From contig JARBTY010000007.1 of assembly GCA_029239935.1 (NCBI GenBank), positions 1 through 50,045 of the forward strand: a DNA stretch of 50,045 nucleotides. Reading direction: 5' to 3'. This document shows positions 1 through 9,048 of this stretch, in pieces. A program made the translations under genes and the position numbers. A model generated the notes under the pieces. It did not search any database. It was not told the origin of the DNA and saw only the letters and a list, made by a program, of their open reading frames with translations. Every line of letters begins with the position of its first letter. Positions within the stretch are counted from its first letter, which is position 1. Origin of the DNA: Clostridia bacterium. GTDB lineage: Bacteria; Bacillota_A; Clostridia; Lachnospirales; Cellulosilyticaceae.

Positions 1-70
<70 letters not shown>

Positions 71-266
71 AAGTTTGTCCAACACTTGTTAAAGTGTTTG
101 TTGACTATTATTACTTGTACTGAAACTAAACTAAGTTTAGTTTGTACTCATGAACTTCATCAAATGAAGTTCTATAAATCGACTGGTTTTATGGTTACTA
201 TTCTATTTTCAAAGTTCACTCTTTATCTCCATCGCCTCGGTCACTTTGTGTTGTCCGTAGCGACGT
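71..266 (-). other. 16S rRNA leader with boxA-like element and hairpins
   Basis: This is the transcribed spacer between the rRNA promoter and the 16S gene. Reading leftward it holds GTGAACTTTGAAA (219-207), which resembles the boxA/leader motif of Firmicute rRNA operons. Three perfect inverted repeats follow: GAACTTCAT with its complement at 152-172, AAACTAAAC with its complement at 123-143, and AACACTT with its complement at 81-98. The last one lies next to the mature end and could be part of the processing stem, but its partner 3' of 16S is outside the window. The hairpins are read directly; the roles are inferred. Confidence 0.6.
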
Positions 267-271
267 ATTTA

Positions 272-300
272 ATAATATCATGGGACTTAACTCTTGTCAA
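272..300 (-). promoter_or_regulatory. SigA-type promoter of the rRNA operon
   Basis: On the minus strand a perfect -35 box TTGACA (300-295) is separated by 17 bases from TATTAT (277-272). It is followed by an A/T-rich start region with initiation expected near position 265. It lies about 200 bases upstream of 16S, which is typical for rRNA promoters. No terminator was seen between the upstream cvpA-like gene and this promoter, so some read-through into the operon is possible. Confidence 0.8.
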
Positions 301-364
301 CTACTTTTCATTATTTTTTAGAAGTTTTTTTTATTTTTTATGACACCTTTGCTTTACAGTTTTT

Positions 365-1054
365 TTAAATACTAAAAATATACTTAAAAGCTATGATTAT
401 CATATTGTTTTCATATAACCATCTTGCTAAATAGCTGCTGCTGACAGCCTCATTTATCTGTGCAAAAAAATCATAGTTTATAAATACAGGAACCAACAGA
501 CAAATAATCCAAATACCTAATACCCCCTTCGCTGTTCCTACCAACATTCCCCCTAGTTTATTAATACTTGATAATACTGGTGTGTGGGATACAATAGAAT
601 GGGTTGTTGTCAAAAAGAAAGTTATTAAGAGTTTTAAAATCAGCCATATCACTAAAATCGAAGCTATCCCTATAATCATGTTGGTTAAATAAATACTTAC
701 ATATTCTTTTACATTAGCCACCTCCAACACTTTATAGACCTCTGCATTGTTATTTTTTATGATCTGTTCGCTAAGTATTTTAGGAATCCATGTTATGTTC
801 TCTGATATAACGTTCCCTTGTGTCTGAATACCTGTTCCAAATTCAATATGAGCTATTCTTTTCTCAATCCACTGATTCATATATGTATAGAGTGGTGTCA
901 TTTTTAAAAATCCATTAACTGCGGGATAGACTAAAAATGATAAAACAAGCGCTGCTACAGAAGCCAGTAATGTCATTACCGTTTTAATAAATCCTCTATA
1001 ATATCCAATGATACTGAAAAACAAGACCAAAATAATAATTACTAAATCAATCAT
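365..1054 (-). CDS. CvpA family membrane protein
   Basis: The 229-residue protein starts with an ATG after a good GAGGAG ribosome binding site. It has four hydrophobic segments, near residues 2-18, 24-45, 124-147 and 170-195, with the pattern of CvpA/colicin V production family proteins: an N-terminal membrane helix followed by GYYRGFIK, and a later GG.LVGTAKGV region. Family members are small inner-membrane proteins whose biochemical role is poorly settled. It lies 2 bases downstream of the DUF5711 gene, so the two are almost certainly co-transcribed and translationally coupled. The family call is by eye; function is unknown. Confidence 0.8.
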   Translation of the reverse strand: MIDLVIIILVLFFSIIGYYRGFIKTVMTLLASVAALVLSFLVYPAVNGFLKMTPLYTYMNQWIEKRIAHIEFGTGIQTQGNVISENITWIPKILSEQIIKNNNAEVYKVLEVANVKEYVSIYLTNMIIGIASILVIWLILKLLITFFLTTTHSIVSHTPVLSSINKLGGMLVGTAKGVLGIWIICLLVPVFINYDFFAQINEAVSSSYLARWLYENNMIIIAFKYIFSI

Positions 1055-1056
1055 AA

Positions 1057-2241
1057 CTACTTCTCCTCTTTCTTTGTATTGAGTAAAATGACCTTATCTC
1101 TGGTTACAGCTAGAGCCTTCTTTTTATCCCTTAGGTAAAATAGCTTGCTGACATCTATACTAGCATTATATTCAAATAATTTAGTTCCTATTTTATTGTA
1201 ACCTATAAAATGATTACCGCTTCCAAGAATGATTCCTTTATCATCTGCATAAGAATACGTCGGTTCCTCATCTAGTTCTTCGCTAAAAAATGCGTTACCT
1301 TTCGCATTATAAAAGGTTAAGCTGCTTTTTCTATGCAAAGTATTTTTATTGATACTCATTGTAGATATTACAGGTAAAAACCCTTCTCCATAATTGCTCT
1401 TTTTAACTAAATAGGGGTTGAGCAAACAAAATAGTTCAGTTTTTCTGCCTATTTCACTGCCTTCTAAAGTATACCATGCAGTTGTTTTATCCCCAACACT
1501 TACCCATTCATTATCTTTAATGAATTCTATTTCATAAATCAGATTATCCTTTTGTTCTATGCCATATAGAATATCATCTAATTTTTCTTCTTTAGGTTTT
1601 TGTGTTTTCATAGCAATCAGCGTGGAGGTTATAACAGGTGCATCTACATTAACATAACTAGCCAAGAGTATGTCGTTATTAGGTGAAAGCTCCACTGTCG
1701 TCGGATAAACTGCATCTTTTGCATAAGTAATTCGCTTCGAAAATGACTCACCATTTTTATTGTATGCCCCTATCACATGTGATTCATCCAAGCTTTCTAT
1801 GACTGCTACATTACCGTCTTTATTAACTGAAAAATAGGCAATTGGATTATCACAAACTACTTGTCCTTGTTTTCCTTTATCATTAAATATCCAAATTGTT
1901 TGTCCCATCTTATCAGCTATTGCAATATAAGATTCTCGCTCCTTGACTACATAGTTATCAAGTGTTAATGTATCGGACCATAGTTCTTGTCCCTGTAAAT
2001 CATAAGCCATGATACCATCTTTAGTTATTTTGATAATCTGCTGATTATTTACTCCTATATAAGTATTACTGAGCATTTCAAATTCTAGAATATCTTTTTC
2101 ATATTCTAACGTATTCTCTCCTTTAGCAAACTGCATGAATTGTGTTTCAGTTAATAGCATATAGAGTACTGTCAATAATACAAGTATGCCTAATACAATA
2201 GCTGTTAGTTTAAATATGCCCTTTTTTCTTTGCGCAGTCAA
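1057..2241 (-). CDS. DUF5711 family membrane-anchored beta-propeller-like protein
   Basis: The 394-residue protein has a short basic N terminus, one membrane helix at about residues 12-30 and a long extracytoplasmic domain. That domain has repeated strand-rich blocks (ITKDGIMAYDLQGQELW, IWIFNDKGKQG, GAYNKNGESFSK) like PQQ/WD-type propeller blades. This matches the DUF5711 family of Clostridia. Translation most likely begins at a TTG 8 bases after GGAGGG; an ATG four bases earlier is out of frame. It forms a two-gene unit with the CvpA-like gene. A role at the cell envelope is inferred from topology only. Confidence 0.7.
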   Translation of the reverse strand: MTAQRKKGIFKLTAIVLGILVLLTVLYMLLTETQFMQFAKGENTLEYEKDILEFEMLSNTYIGVNNQQIIKITKDGIMAYDLQGQELWSDTLTLDNYVVKERESYIAIADKMGQTIWIFNDKGKQGQVVCDNPIAYFSVNKDGNVAVIESLDESHVIGAYNKNGESFSKRITYAKDAVYPTTVELSPNNDILLASYVNVDAPVITSTLIAMKTQKPKEEKLDDILYGIEQKDNLIYEIEFIKDNEWVSVGDKTTAWYTLEGSEIGRKTELFCLLNPYLVKKSNYGEGFLPVISTMSINKNTLHRKSSLTFYNAKGNAFFSEELDEEPTYSYADDKGIILGSGNHFIGYNKIGTKLFEYNASIDVSKLFYLRDKKKALAVTRDKVILLNTKKEEK

Positions 2242-2293
2242 TCATTTGCCCTCCTCATTCTTTACCGTCTCATTTATCTAGCCTAATAATCGG

Positions 2294-2326
2294 AAAAATG
2301 TAGCCTCTATAATGTATAGAGGCTAC
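2294..2326 (-). terminator. Intrinsic terminator after glgA
   Basis: A perfect stem, GTAGCCTCTATA (2300-2311) with its complement ending at 2326, has a three-base loop. On the minus strand it is followed by ATTTTT. It lies 28 bases past the glgA stop codon and separates glgA from the DUF5711/CvpA pair. Confidence 0.85.
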
Positions 2327-2353
2327 TGTGTGTCTTAAGATTAAAAATTTTTT

Positions 2354-3814
2354 CTATATAATATCTTGATACATCTTCATATAACACTTAGCCGCATCAT
2401 CCCAAGAAAATCCTTTTTTCATACCATTAAGCTGAATTTGCTTAAACTGTTCAGGTTCCTCATTGTAATACTCATAAGCTTCTTCGATTTTTTTATACAT
2501 CCAATAGCCGGAGTACTCCTCAAATTCAAATCCGGTTCCCTTTTTCGTCTCTCTGTTATAGTGCATGACTGTATCTTTTAATCCACCGGTTTTTCTTACA
2601 ATTGGAACCGCTCCGTAACGCATGGCAATAAGTTGGCCTAATCCGCACGGTTCAAACAACGAAGGCATTAAAAACACATCACTGGCCGCATAGATCTTTT
2701 GAGCTAATGCTTCATCAAATGCAAGGAAAACACCTGTTCTTTCTCTATACTTATAGGCTAAATGCCTAAACATATCCTCATATTCCTTCTCTCCTGTACC
2801 AAGTACAACAAACTGCACATCCAGCTGCATAATCTTATCCATTACCCATATATGATCAATCGTTTGTTTCATTAAATCGAAGCCTTTTTGATCTGTAAGT
2901 CTTGATACAATTCCTATAAGCATACAATCTTTTTCTTGAAGTCCATATTCCTTTTGAAACATAGCTTTATTTTGCTTCTTCCTTTGAATCGACCTATATG
3001 TATAATTAATATACAGATGTGGGTCTATCTTCGGATTGTATATATCATAGTCTATTCCATTTAAGATTCCTTCTATTTTATCGCTTAATTTTTCACTTAA
3101 GAGTTCATCGAGACCACAGCCATACTCATAAGTTTTTATTTCTTGTGCATAAGTTGGGCTCACCGTTGTAATTTTATCTGAATAGATAAGTCCTGCTTTC
3201 ATGTAGCTTATGGCTCCATGATACTCTATCTTTTCCGGAGACATGTAATCCGGTGATAATTCCAAAAGTTCTAATCTTTCCCTGCCAAATATCCCTTGAA
3301 ACTTCATGTTGTGAATAGTATAGATACTCTTGATATCTGCATATAAAGGGTCGTGACTATATTTATCTTTTAAAAGCAAGCACAATGGTCCAGTCTGCCA
3401 GTCGTTACAATGAATGATATCTGGCACAAAATCTATATGTCTAATCAGCTCCAGTACACCTTTACAAAAAAATGCAAACCTTTCATCATCATCTTCGTAA
3501 CTATAAAGTTCAGGTCTTGCAAAATATGTGTCACTCTTCAAAAAATAGGTAGGTACTATTTGGTCATCATAATAAATACCCACACCTTGTGCTCTCCAGC
3601 CTAACTGTACAGTATAGCTTGTCAAAAAGTGTTCATCATGTTCGAAAAATTTCCCCTGCATAGACTGATAGTAAGGCATAGCAACCCTAGCATCTACTCC
3701 CTGTTTTCTGAGTTTCTTAGGCAGTGCCCCTACTACGTCTGCAAGTCCCCCTGTTTTTGCATAAGGGGCAACCTCACTTGATACAAACAAACACTTAAGT
3801 GGTATATCTTTCAC
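2354..3814 (-). CDS. glgA: Glycogen synthase (ADP-glucose type, GT5)
   Basis: The 486-residue protein has the length of bacterial GlgA. The N-terminal ADP-glucose binding loop KTGGLADVVGALP begins at Lys20. The two Rossmann halves typical of GT-B fold glycosyltransferases are visible. The C-terminal half carries GIVSRLTDQKGFDL and the donor-site block PSLFEPCGLGQLIAMRYGAVPIVRKTGG, here split by eye into sub-motifs. It transfers glucose from ADP-glucose to the growing alpha-1,4-glucan in the cytoplasm. The start is a GTG after AGGAGGT. No other glycogen genes are next to it, and it ends in its own terminator, so it appears to be a single-gene transcript. Confidence 0.95.
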   Translation of the reverse strand: MKDIPLKCLFVSSEVAPYAKTGGLADVVGALPKKLRKQGVDARVAMPYYQSMQGKFFEHDEHFLTSYTVQLGWRAQGVGIYYDDQIVPTYFLKSDTYFARPELYSYEDDDERFAFFCKGVLELIRHIDFVPDIIHCNDWQTGPLCLLLKDKYSHDPLYADIKSIYTIHNMKFQGIFGRERLELLELSPDYMSPEKIEYHGAISYMKAGLIYSDKITTVSPTYAQEIKTYEYGCGLDELLSEKLSDKIEGILNGIDYDIYNPKIDPHLYINYTYRSIQRKKQNKAMFQKEYGLQEKDCMLIGIVSRLTDQKGFDLMKQTIDHIWVMDKIMQLDVQFVVLGTGEKEYEDMFRHLAYKYRERTGVFLAFDEALAQKIYAASDVFLMPSLFEPCGLGQLIAMRYGAVPIVRKTGGLKDTVMHYNRETKKGTGFEFEEYSGYWMYKKIEEAYEYYNEEPEQFKQIQLNGMKKGFSWDDAAKCYMKMYQDII

Positions 3815-3918
3815 CTTCGTACCTCCTGATATAAATCTTTAGTGAATCATATAATCCTATAATACACTTTTAATGAATTACTTGTATAGTATAATATTTA
3901 TAAATACTTATTTTTATC

Positions 3919-5217
3919 CTAATCTACAGGTAATTTTAATGTTTGTCCCACACGGATAAAATTAGTATTTCCTAATTCATTGATCTTTGCAATCTCTTTA
4001 GACTTATTTGCACTGCCATATTTATCATAACTTATGTCAGCTAAAGTATCCCCTTCTTTTACTGTATATTCTTCATATTGAACATCTTTTTCTGCCCCTT
4101 CGGCTGCTTTTGCCTCTTCTGGATCTGATTGTATCTCTGTATCTATTATTTCTTCTTTAACAACTTCTTCTGCCACTGTAGTAATCGGTGAATCTATCTG
4201 CTCTGGCTCACTTAGTTCCGTCTGTTCTTCATCAACCTCTTTCTGAATATCATTTGACTGTATAATAAAATTAATCTGCTCCTCTTCACTGTTATTTGCC
4301 GCTGTAACAGGTAGGATACTATTTACTGGTATACTGGCATTAGAAGATAATGTTCCTCTTACATTTTTAGTGTCATTCATTTTTACGATGATTGCAGTTA
4401 ATCCAATTAGAATCATACTGGCAACAATAACAGTTAAATTTACGTTCTTTCTTTGTACATATTCCTGTTTACGAAGCTTTCCGATTTCTCTGAACTGATT
4501 AACTACTGTATCCTCTATAACTCTAGCTTCTTTTTTAAAAAAGGGATGTTCTAACATATACTGTTGCATATTTTCATTTCTTTCATAATACATGTAATAG
4601 CCACTTTGTTCTTTTAGTTCTTCATTTTCGTAAACAAAGAGTGTTTCGATTTTATTGATAGCGTCTACTAACATAAAAATGCTTCCTTCTTCACCAAATA
4701 CAGCTTGATGTTCGCGGACTTCTTTCATTGTCAGCATCGTACCATATCCTGGCTGCATATGCATCCATCCAATAATCTTTTGATCCTTAAAATACATATC
4801 CTTTTCCCTTTTTATTTCCTCTAACACAGTTGTATCAATCCATTCATTCTCGCCGTTAAGCTTGTCCATAGGAACAGGAATAATCCCTTTAATAATCACT
4901 TCTTTGCTTTCTAAACAGCATTCTCCTAAAAATACTGCTGAGCTTTCTATACTTAGATCTATTAAGGCATATTGATATAAATAGGTATAAACATAATCTT
5001 CTAAATAGATATGGTAATCACAGTCTAAATCACCTATAGGTTTTATGTTTGTAGGCTTCTGACCTAGAGTACTATATACTTCATTTGATACTACTATACC
5101 TTCTTCCAGCTCATGCCTATCCGTTTTACTTGTCTTCTCCATATTGGTATCATATCTGGTATCCATGTTGTTTTGTCTTTTACTTTCCTTATTAGGCCTA
5201 TAAGTTATTTTTCCCAT
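3919..5217 (-). CDS. Membrane protein with degenerate MPN/JAMM-like domain and C-terminal LysM
   Basis: The 432-residue protein starts at the ATG at 5217, six bases after AAGGTG; an upstream in-frame GTG is part of that ribosome binding site. Residues about 75-205 resemble the eukaryotic Rpn11/CSN5 MPN domain. IESSAVFLGE carries Glu91 where the JAMM glutamate sits, and GWMHMQPGYGTMLTMKE (150-166) lines up with GWYHSHPGYGCWLSGID. His153 is kept, but the second His is Gln155 and the Ser and Asp positions are Thr and Glu. One membrane helix follows at about 261-279, then an acidic linker and a LysM peptidoglycan-binding domain in the last 48 residues. The LysM call is firm. The MPN call is my pattern match, and the domain is probably not an active metalloprotease. 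Confidence 0.75.
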   Translation of the reverse strand: MGKITYRPNKESKRQNNMDTRYDTNMEKTSKTDRHELEEGIVVSNEVYSTLGQKPTNIKPIGDLDCDYHIYLEDYVYTYLYQYALIDLSIESSAVFLGECCLESKEVIIKGIIPVPMDKLNGENEWIDTTVLEEIKREKDMYFKDQKIIGWMHMQPGYGTMLTMKEVREHQAVFGEEGSIFMLVDAINKIETLFVYENEELKEQSGYYMYYERNENMQQYMLEHPFFKKEARVIEDTVVNQFREIGKLRKQEYVQRKNVNLTVIVASMILIGLTAIIVKMNDTKNVRGTLSSNASIPVNSILPVTAANNSEEEQINFIIQSNDIQKEVDEEQTELSEPEQIDSPITTVAEEVVKEEIIDTEIQSDPEEAKAAEGAEKDVQYEEYTVKEGDTLADISYDKYGSANKSKEIAKINELGNTNFIRVGQTLKLPVD

Positions 5218-5562
5218 TTGAATCACCTTCCATTTTTATCCATTTTAATTTAGGATACTATAGATTCAAATAAATATTTAATCTTTATTGTCGAGTATAT
5301 TTGTTTTTTTATTTTCTTTTTTTTTATATTTTTTACTTTTTTTACCATTTTAAATGTGTATTTTATGTTTTAGTCACTTATATAATAAATATTTTATTTT
5401 TTTATAAGATATAAAAACTTGTATCCTTTCAGTATATCAAGCAATATCTTAATTTATAAGCAGGACAAATTATTATTTGTAAATAAATTCCAATAACTTT
5501 TGTAAATAAATACCCTAAAAAATGGGAAACTATAGAGATATATTGAAAGTGGTGATAACGAT
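5218..5562. other. Divergent intergenic region between the LysM gene and yyaC
   Basis: This very AT-rich 345-base region has long T-rich runs on the plus strand (about 5290-5350), which are A-tracts for leftward promoters. A leftward SigA candidate TTGAAT-16-TAAAAT lies at 5269-5242, just upstream of the LysM gene. A plus-strand GGAAACTATA at 5525-5534 matches the SigF-type -10 (GGnnAnAnTR) except at one base. It sits 29 bases before the yyaC start, but no clear SigF -35 was seen. No ORF or RNA gene is evident. Confidence 0.4.
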
Positions 5563-6141
5563 ATGTATACAGAATTAGATACTAAAAGTCAACCTGCCTA
5601 TATTAACATTAATGACAACCATCATTTTAATAAGTTTTGTGATAATTTTCATGACCATTTGATTCATTTTTTACCTTTTCACAATGACGAGCTTGTTATT
5701 GTATGCATTGGAACGGATAGGGCTACTGGTGATAGCTTAGGCCCACTGATTGGTTATAAATTAAAAGATTTAAAATATGGCAAAGTATCAACTTATGGAA
5801 CACTGGATGAACCCGTTCATGCCAAAAATTTACAAGATATGATTGAAAATATTAAACTGCTCCATCCCAATGCTTTGGTGGTAGCCATTGATGCCTGTTT
5901 GGGTGCCATGGCTAATGTAGGATGCATCACTATTGGTCAAGGTTCTATTCGCCCTGGTGCCGGCGTGCAAAAAGAACTTCCTCCCATAGGACATATCCAC
6001 ATTACAGGCATTGTTAATTTCAGTAGTCTTATGAATATGGTTATTCTTCAAAATACCAGGCTCTCTCTCGTTATGAAAATGGCTGATACTATTTCTTCTG
6101 GCATTAAGTACTGTCTATGGCGCTATTATAAATCATCATAG
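5563..6141 (+). CDS. yyaC: YyaC/DUF1256 family spore protease-related protein
   Basis: The 192-residue protein carries CIGTDRATGDSLGPLIG (about residues 47-64), GTLDEPVHAKNL, VVAIDACLG and RPGAGVQKELPPIGHIHITG, the hallmark blocks of the YyaC (DUF1256) family. This family is found in endospore formers and is distantly related to the germination protease GPR. The B. subtilis member is made in the forespore. The start is an ATG after GTGGTGATAACGAT, a modest ribosome binding site. It is a single plus-strand gene with a terminator shared with niaR. Family assignment is firm; the substrate is not known to me. Confidence 0.9.
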   Translation: MYTELDTKSQPAYININDNHHFNKFCDNFHDHLIHFLPFHNDELVIVCIGTDRATGDSLGPLIGYKLKDLKYGKVSTYGTLDEPVHAKNLQDMIENIKLLHPNALVVAIDACLGAMANVGCITIGQGSIRPGAGVQKELPPIGHIHITGIVNFSSLMNMVILQNTRLSLVMKMADTISSGIKYCLWRYYKSS

Positions 6142-6142
6142 A

Positions 6143-6174
6143 AAAAGATACTACTCTTGCACTGTAGTATCTTT
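6143..6174. terminator. Bidirectional terminator between yyaC and niaR
   Basis: The stem AAAGATACTAC pairs with GTAGTATCTTT across a nine-base loop, with A-rich and T-rich flanks on both strands. It lies directly after the yyaC stop and overlaps the last codons of niaR, so it can end both convergent transcripts. Confidence 0.8.
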
Positions 6175-6678
6175 TAAATAACCTTTTTTATTAAGTTCCT
6201 CTTCAATAATATTAAGTTCCTCTTCACTACTTGCTTCAATAGTATGCATGTGCATACCGTTTGTCAGCTGCATCAACGGCGCTGCACTGGTCTCATTAAC
6301 TTTATCTACAAATTGCCTAATCTCTCTTCTTGTTTTAAGCATCAAGTCCCCAACCAATTCTCCATATACTGGATGACCAATAATAACGTTTTTTACTCTT
6401 CCGCCATTATCAATAATAGTATTCAGTTCATCTTCTAACTCCTTGTGGGTATGCTGTACTAAAACAACTCGCGTTTTCATAATATTAGCTTCTTTATTTA
6501 AAATATATCCTCTTGCAGTTGCTAACAAATCATACCCAGATGCTCTTAGCAGTGCTATATCCTGAACAATAATTTGTCTGCTGACTTTAAGTTCCTTTGA
6601 TAAATAGGTTCCACTAATAGGTAATGTGCTCTCATTTAATACTTTTAGAATAAATTCTCTTCTCATATCCCCATCCAT
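6151..6678 (-). CDS. niaR: NiaR-type transcriptional repressor (HTH_11 + 3H domain)
   Basis: With the ATG at 6678, eight bases after AAGGAG, the product has 175 residues; a longer frame to 6714 has no ribosome binding site. Residues about 5-60 form a winged helix-turn-helix (GTYLSKELKVSRQIIVQDI). The C-terminal half is a 3H domain with conserved histidines in VQHTHKELEDEL, IIGHPVYGELVGDL and NGMHMHTIEA. NiaR/YrxA proteins repress NAD biosynthesis and niacin uptake genes with nicotinic acid as co-repressor. No NAD genes are in the window, so its targets would be elsewhere. Confidence 0.88.
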   Translation of the reverse strand: MDGDMRREFILKVLNESTLPISGTYLSKELKVSRQIIVQDIALLRASGYDLLATARGYILNKEANIMKTRVVLVQHTHKELEDELNTIIDNGGRVKNVIIGHPVYGELVGDLMLKTRREIRQFVDKVNETSAAPLMQLTNGMHMHTIEASSEEELNIIEEELNKKGYLKDTTVQE

Positions 6679-6714
6679 TTTAATAACTCCTTTCTTAACT
6701 GAAGTGCCCATCAA

Positions 6715-6751
6715 CCAAAAGTAGTTCAGGCTATGAAATGCCTGAACTACT
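6715..6751 (-). terminator. Intrinsic terminator after pgi
   Basis: A perfect 12-bp stem AGTAGTTCAGGC with its complement (6720-6751) and an eight-base loop is followed on the minus strand by TTTTT. It lies nine bases past the pgi stop codon. Confidence 0.9.
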
Positions 6752-6760
6752 CTTTAAAAG

Positions 6761-8107
6761 TTATTGATTTATTCTTTTTAAAAGTTCTTCTCTAAGCGTT
6801 TCATATCCTTTTTTACCTAGTAAAGCAAACATATTTTTCTTATATTCCTCTACTCCTGGTTGGTCAAATGGATTCACTCCTAATAAATAACCACTTATCC
6901 CACAGGCTTTTTCAAAGAAATAAATAAGTTTACCCATATTATAAGCCGTAAGCTCAGGTATACTAATCACCATATTAGGAACACCACCGTCTACATGGGC
7001 GAGAAGTGTTCCTTCAAATGCTTTTTTATTGACAAAGTCCATTGTTTCACCTGCCAAATAATTTAACCCATCTAAATCTACTGGTTCTTCTTCAAGTACC
7101 ACATCCAGTTTTGATTTTTCTACATGAATAACTGTCTCAAATAAGAATCTTTGTCCATCTTGAATATATTGGCCTAAAGAATGTAAATCTGTTGAAAAGT
7201 TTACTGATGAAGGATAAATACCTTTTTGATCTTTTCCTTCACTTTCTCCATATAATTGTTTCCACCACTCTCCAAAATATTGAAGGCTTGGCTCATAATT
7301 TACCACAATCTCTACATTTTTACCTTTTTTAAGCAAAGCATTTCTAACAGCAGCATATTTGTAGCACTCATTTTCACTTATAGCTGTATTTTGATACTCA
7401 TTTCTCGCCTCAGCTGCACCACTCATAAGTTCATCAAGGTCAATACCTGCAACCGCTATTGGAAGAAGCCCCACTGCTGTAAGTACTGAAAAACGACCTC
7501 CCACATCATCAGGAATAACAAATGTCTCATATCCCTCTTCTTTAGCAAGGGTTAGTAATGCTCCTTTTGCCTGATCTGTTGTTGCAAAAATACGGCCTTT
7601 TGCAGCTTCTTTTCCATATTTTTGTTCCATGAATTTCTTAAATACACGAAAAGCTATAGCTGGCTCCGTTGTCGTCCCTGATTTAGAAATAACATTAACA
7701 CTAACGTCTTTGCCTTCACATACATCTAAAAGGTTTTTAAGATACGTTCCCGAAATATTATTTCCTACATAGTAGATTTCAGGAGTTTTTCTTTGTTCTT
7801 CAGTTAATGAATTATAAAATGTATGACTTAGTGCATCAATACACGCCCTCGCTCCTAAATAAGAACCACCTATTCCTATTACGATAAGTACCTGTGAATC
7901 CTTTTGAATTTTATCTGCAGCTTTTTTAATCTTTTCAAATTCTTCTTGATTATAATTAACTGGTAAGTCTATCCATCCTAAAAAGTCATTCCCTGCACCA
8001 TTTTTTTCATGGAGCATGGTATGTGCAAGCTCCACTTGCGCTTGTAGCAATTCTACCTCGTAAGGCTTTACGCCTGTTTTAGAGTAGTCAACAGTAATCT
8101 TATTCAT
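6761..8107 (-). CDS. pgi: Glucose-6-phosphate isomerase
   Basis: The 448-residue protein has the length of Firmicute Pgi. It shows the sugar-phosphate binding SIS-type block [27 protein letters not shown], the family signature [17 protein letters not shown], and [18 protein letters not shown] near the C terminus with the catalytic lysine. It interconverts glucose 6-phosphate and fructose 6-phosphate in the cytoplasm. The start is an ATG after AGGAGG. It is a monocistronic unit with its own promoter (8180-8208) and terminator. Confidence 0.97.
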   Translation of the reverse strand: MNKITVDYSKTGVKPYEVELLQAQVELAHTMLHEKNGAGNDFLGWIDLPVNYNQEEFEKIKKAADKIQKDSQVLIVIGIGGSYLGARACIDALSHTFYNSLTEEQRKTPEIYYVGNNISGTYLKNLLDVCEGKDVSVNVISKSGTTTEPAIAFRVFKKFMEQKYGKEAAKGRIFATTDQAKGALLTLAKEEGYETFVIPDDVGGRFSVLTAVGLLPIAVAGIDLDELMSGAAEARNEYQNTAISENECYKYAAVRNALLKKGKNVEIVVNYEPSLQYFGEWWKQLYGESEGKDQKGIYPSSVNFSTDLHSLGQYIQDGQRFLFETVIHVEKSKLDVVLEEEPVDLDGLNYLAGETMDFVNKKAFEGTLLAHVDGGVPNMVISIPELTAYNMGKLIYFFEKACGISGYLLGVNPFDQPGVEEYKKNMFALLGKKGYETLREELLKRINQ

Positions 8108-8179
8108 TACTAAAATCCTCCTAGCTTTTCATGGGATACTTATTTTAAAGAAGCCCTGCTTTAGGTTCCTCTTGGTTAC

Positions 8180-8208
8180 ATCATATCATATTATAAAACA
8201 ATTTGTAA
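8180..8208 (-). promoter_or_regulatory. Likely SigA-type promoter of pgi
   Basis: On the minus strand TTACAA (8208-8203) is separated by 17 bases from TATGAT (8185-8180). It lies about 75 bases upstream of the pgi start, in the only gap between pgi and the next gene. Spacing and -10 are good; the -35 has two mismatches to TTGACA. Confidence 0.55.
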
Positions 8209-8228
8209 CTTTTTTAAATAGTTAATCC

Positions 8229-8927
8229 TCATTGGAAGATCCTTATTAGTCTGGCTATATCTTGTTCACTTAATTCATCATTTAATCTTTTTTGTTTCTC
8301 AAGTTCTGTCATCATAAGTGGTTTTATTTCCTCTTCTGCTTTTATCTCTTTTTCTAACTCACTAACTTTTGTTTTTAACTGAATGATATCTTTATTTGTT
8401 AATTTCCTTTGAGCCTCCACCGGATAAATATGACGCACATAATCATGGACAATCATCATGGTCATTTCCCCCTCTTCTTCTATTCCTTTAATAAACTTAA
8501 ACATTTGTACAGCGATGGTAATGAGCATGCTTGCAGTAATGATTACTATAGTAGACGGATGATCTGCTGTCTTATTAACAAATGCAATTAATGCTTCCAA
8601 AAAGATAATCCCCCACATGATTTGGGTCGTTTTAGTTGCAATATTTTTTATAGTTAAAAACGGAAATCTCCCTATATATTCTCTGTATAGAATTGTTCTA
8701 ATAATATTTTCCAACTCTGCAGGATCTTCAAGATTCTGCTTACTTTCTTTATATTTATGGATGACCTTTTCTATAAAAGCAATTTGAGCTTGCACTTTAT
8801 AAACTCTGGAGTTTCCGTATTTATTAAGACTAAGCTCTATACTTTTAAACTTATTTATGATCATATAGTGAGTCAATACAATCAATGCTGCCAAAATAAT
8901 CTCCATTATACATAATACTATTATCAT
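8229..8927 (-). CDS. Hypothetical membrane protein with C-terminal coiled coil
   Basis: The 232-residue protein starts with an ATG after GGGGGA. It has an N-terminal membrane helix (about 2-20), a soluble stretch, a pair of helices (about 108-123 and 128-147) and a charged, helical C-terminal tail. In the tail, KTKVSELEKEIKAEEEIK is likely to form a coiled coil. I do not recognise the family. It is followed immediately by the pgi promoter region and preceded by the mtnN terminator, so it is probably a single-gene transcript. The protein looks like a membrane-tethered scaffold, but no function can be supported. Confidence 0.65.
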   Translation of the reverse strand: MIIVLCIMEIILAALIVLTHYMIINKFKSIELSLNKYGNSRVYKVQAQIAFIEKVIHKYKESKQNLEDPAELENIIRTILYREYIGRFPFLTIKNIATKTTQIMWGIIFLEALIAFVNKTADHPSTIVIITASMLITIAVQMFKFIKGIEEEGEMTMMIVHDYVRHIYPVEAQRKLTNKDIIQLKTKVSELEKEIKAEEEIKPLMMTELEKQKRLNDELSEQDIARLIRIFQ

Positions 8928-9006
8928 TTACTTTCCCCCTTTTATTCTTTAATTTATTTTACCATTTTTTTACATTTTTACAAGTATAAGTTTATATCCG
9001 GGAATT

Positions 9007-9042
9007 AAAAAATGACTCCCTCTAAGTGAAGGAGTCATTTTT
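9007..9042. terminator. Terminator after mtnN
   Basis: The stem AAAAATGACTCC pairs with GGAGTCATTTTT (9009-9042) across a loop of about 10 bases. On the minus strand the stem runs into a T-rich run before AATTCC. It lies just past the mtnN stop codon and separates it from the membrane-protein gene downstream. Confidence 0.8.
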
Positions 9043-9048
9043 ATTTTT

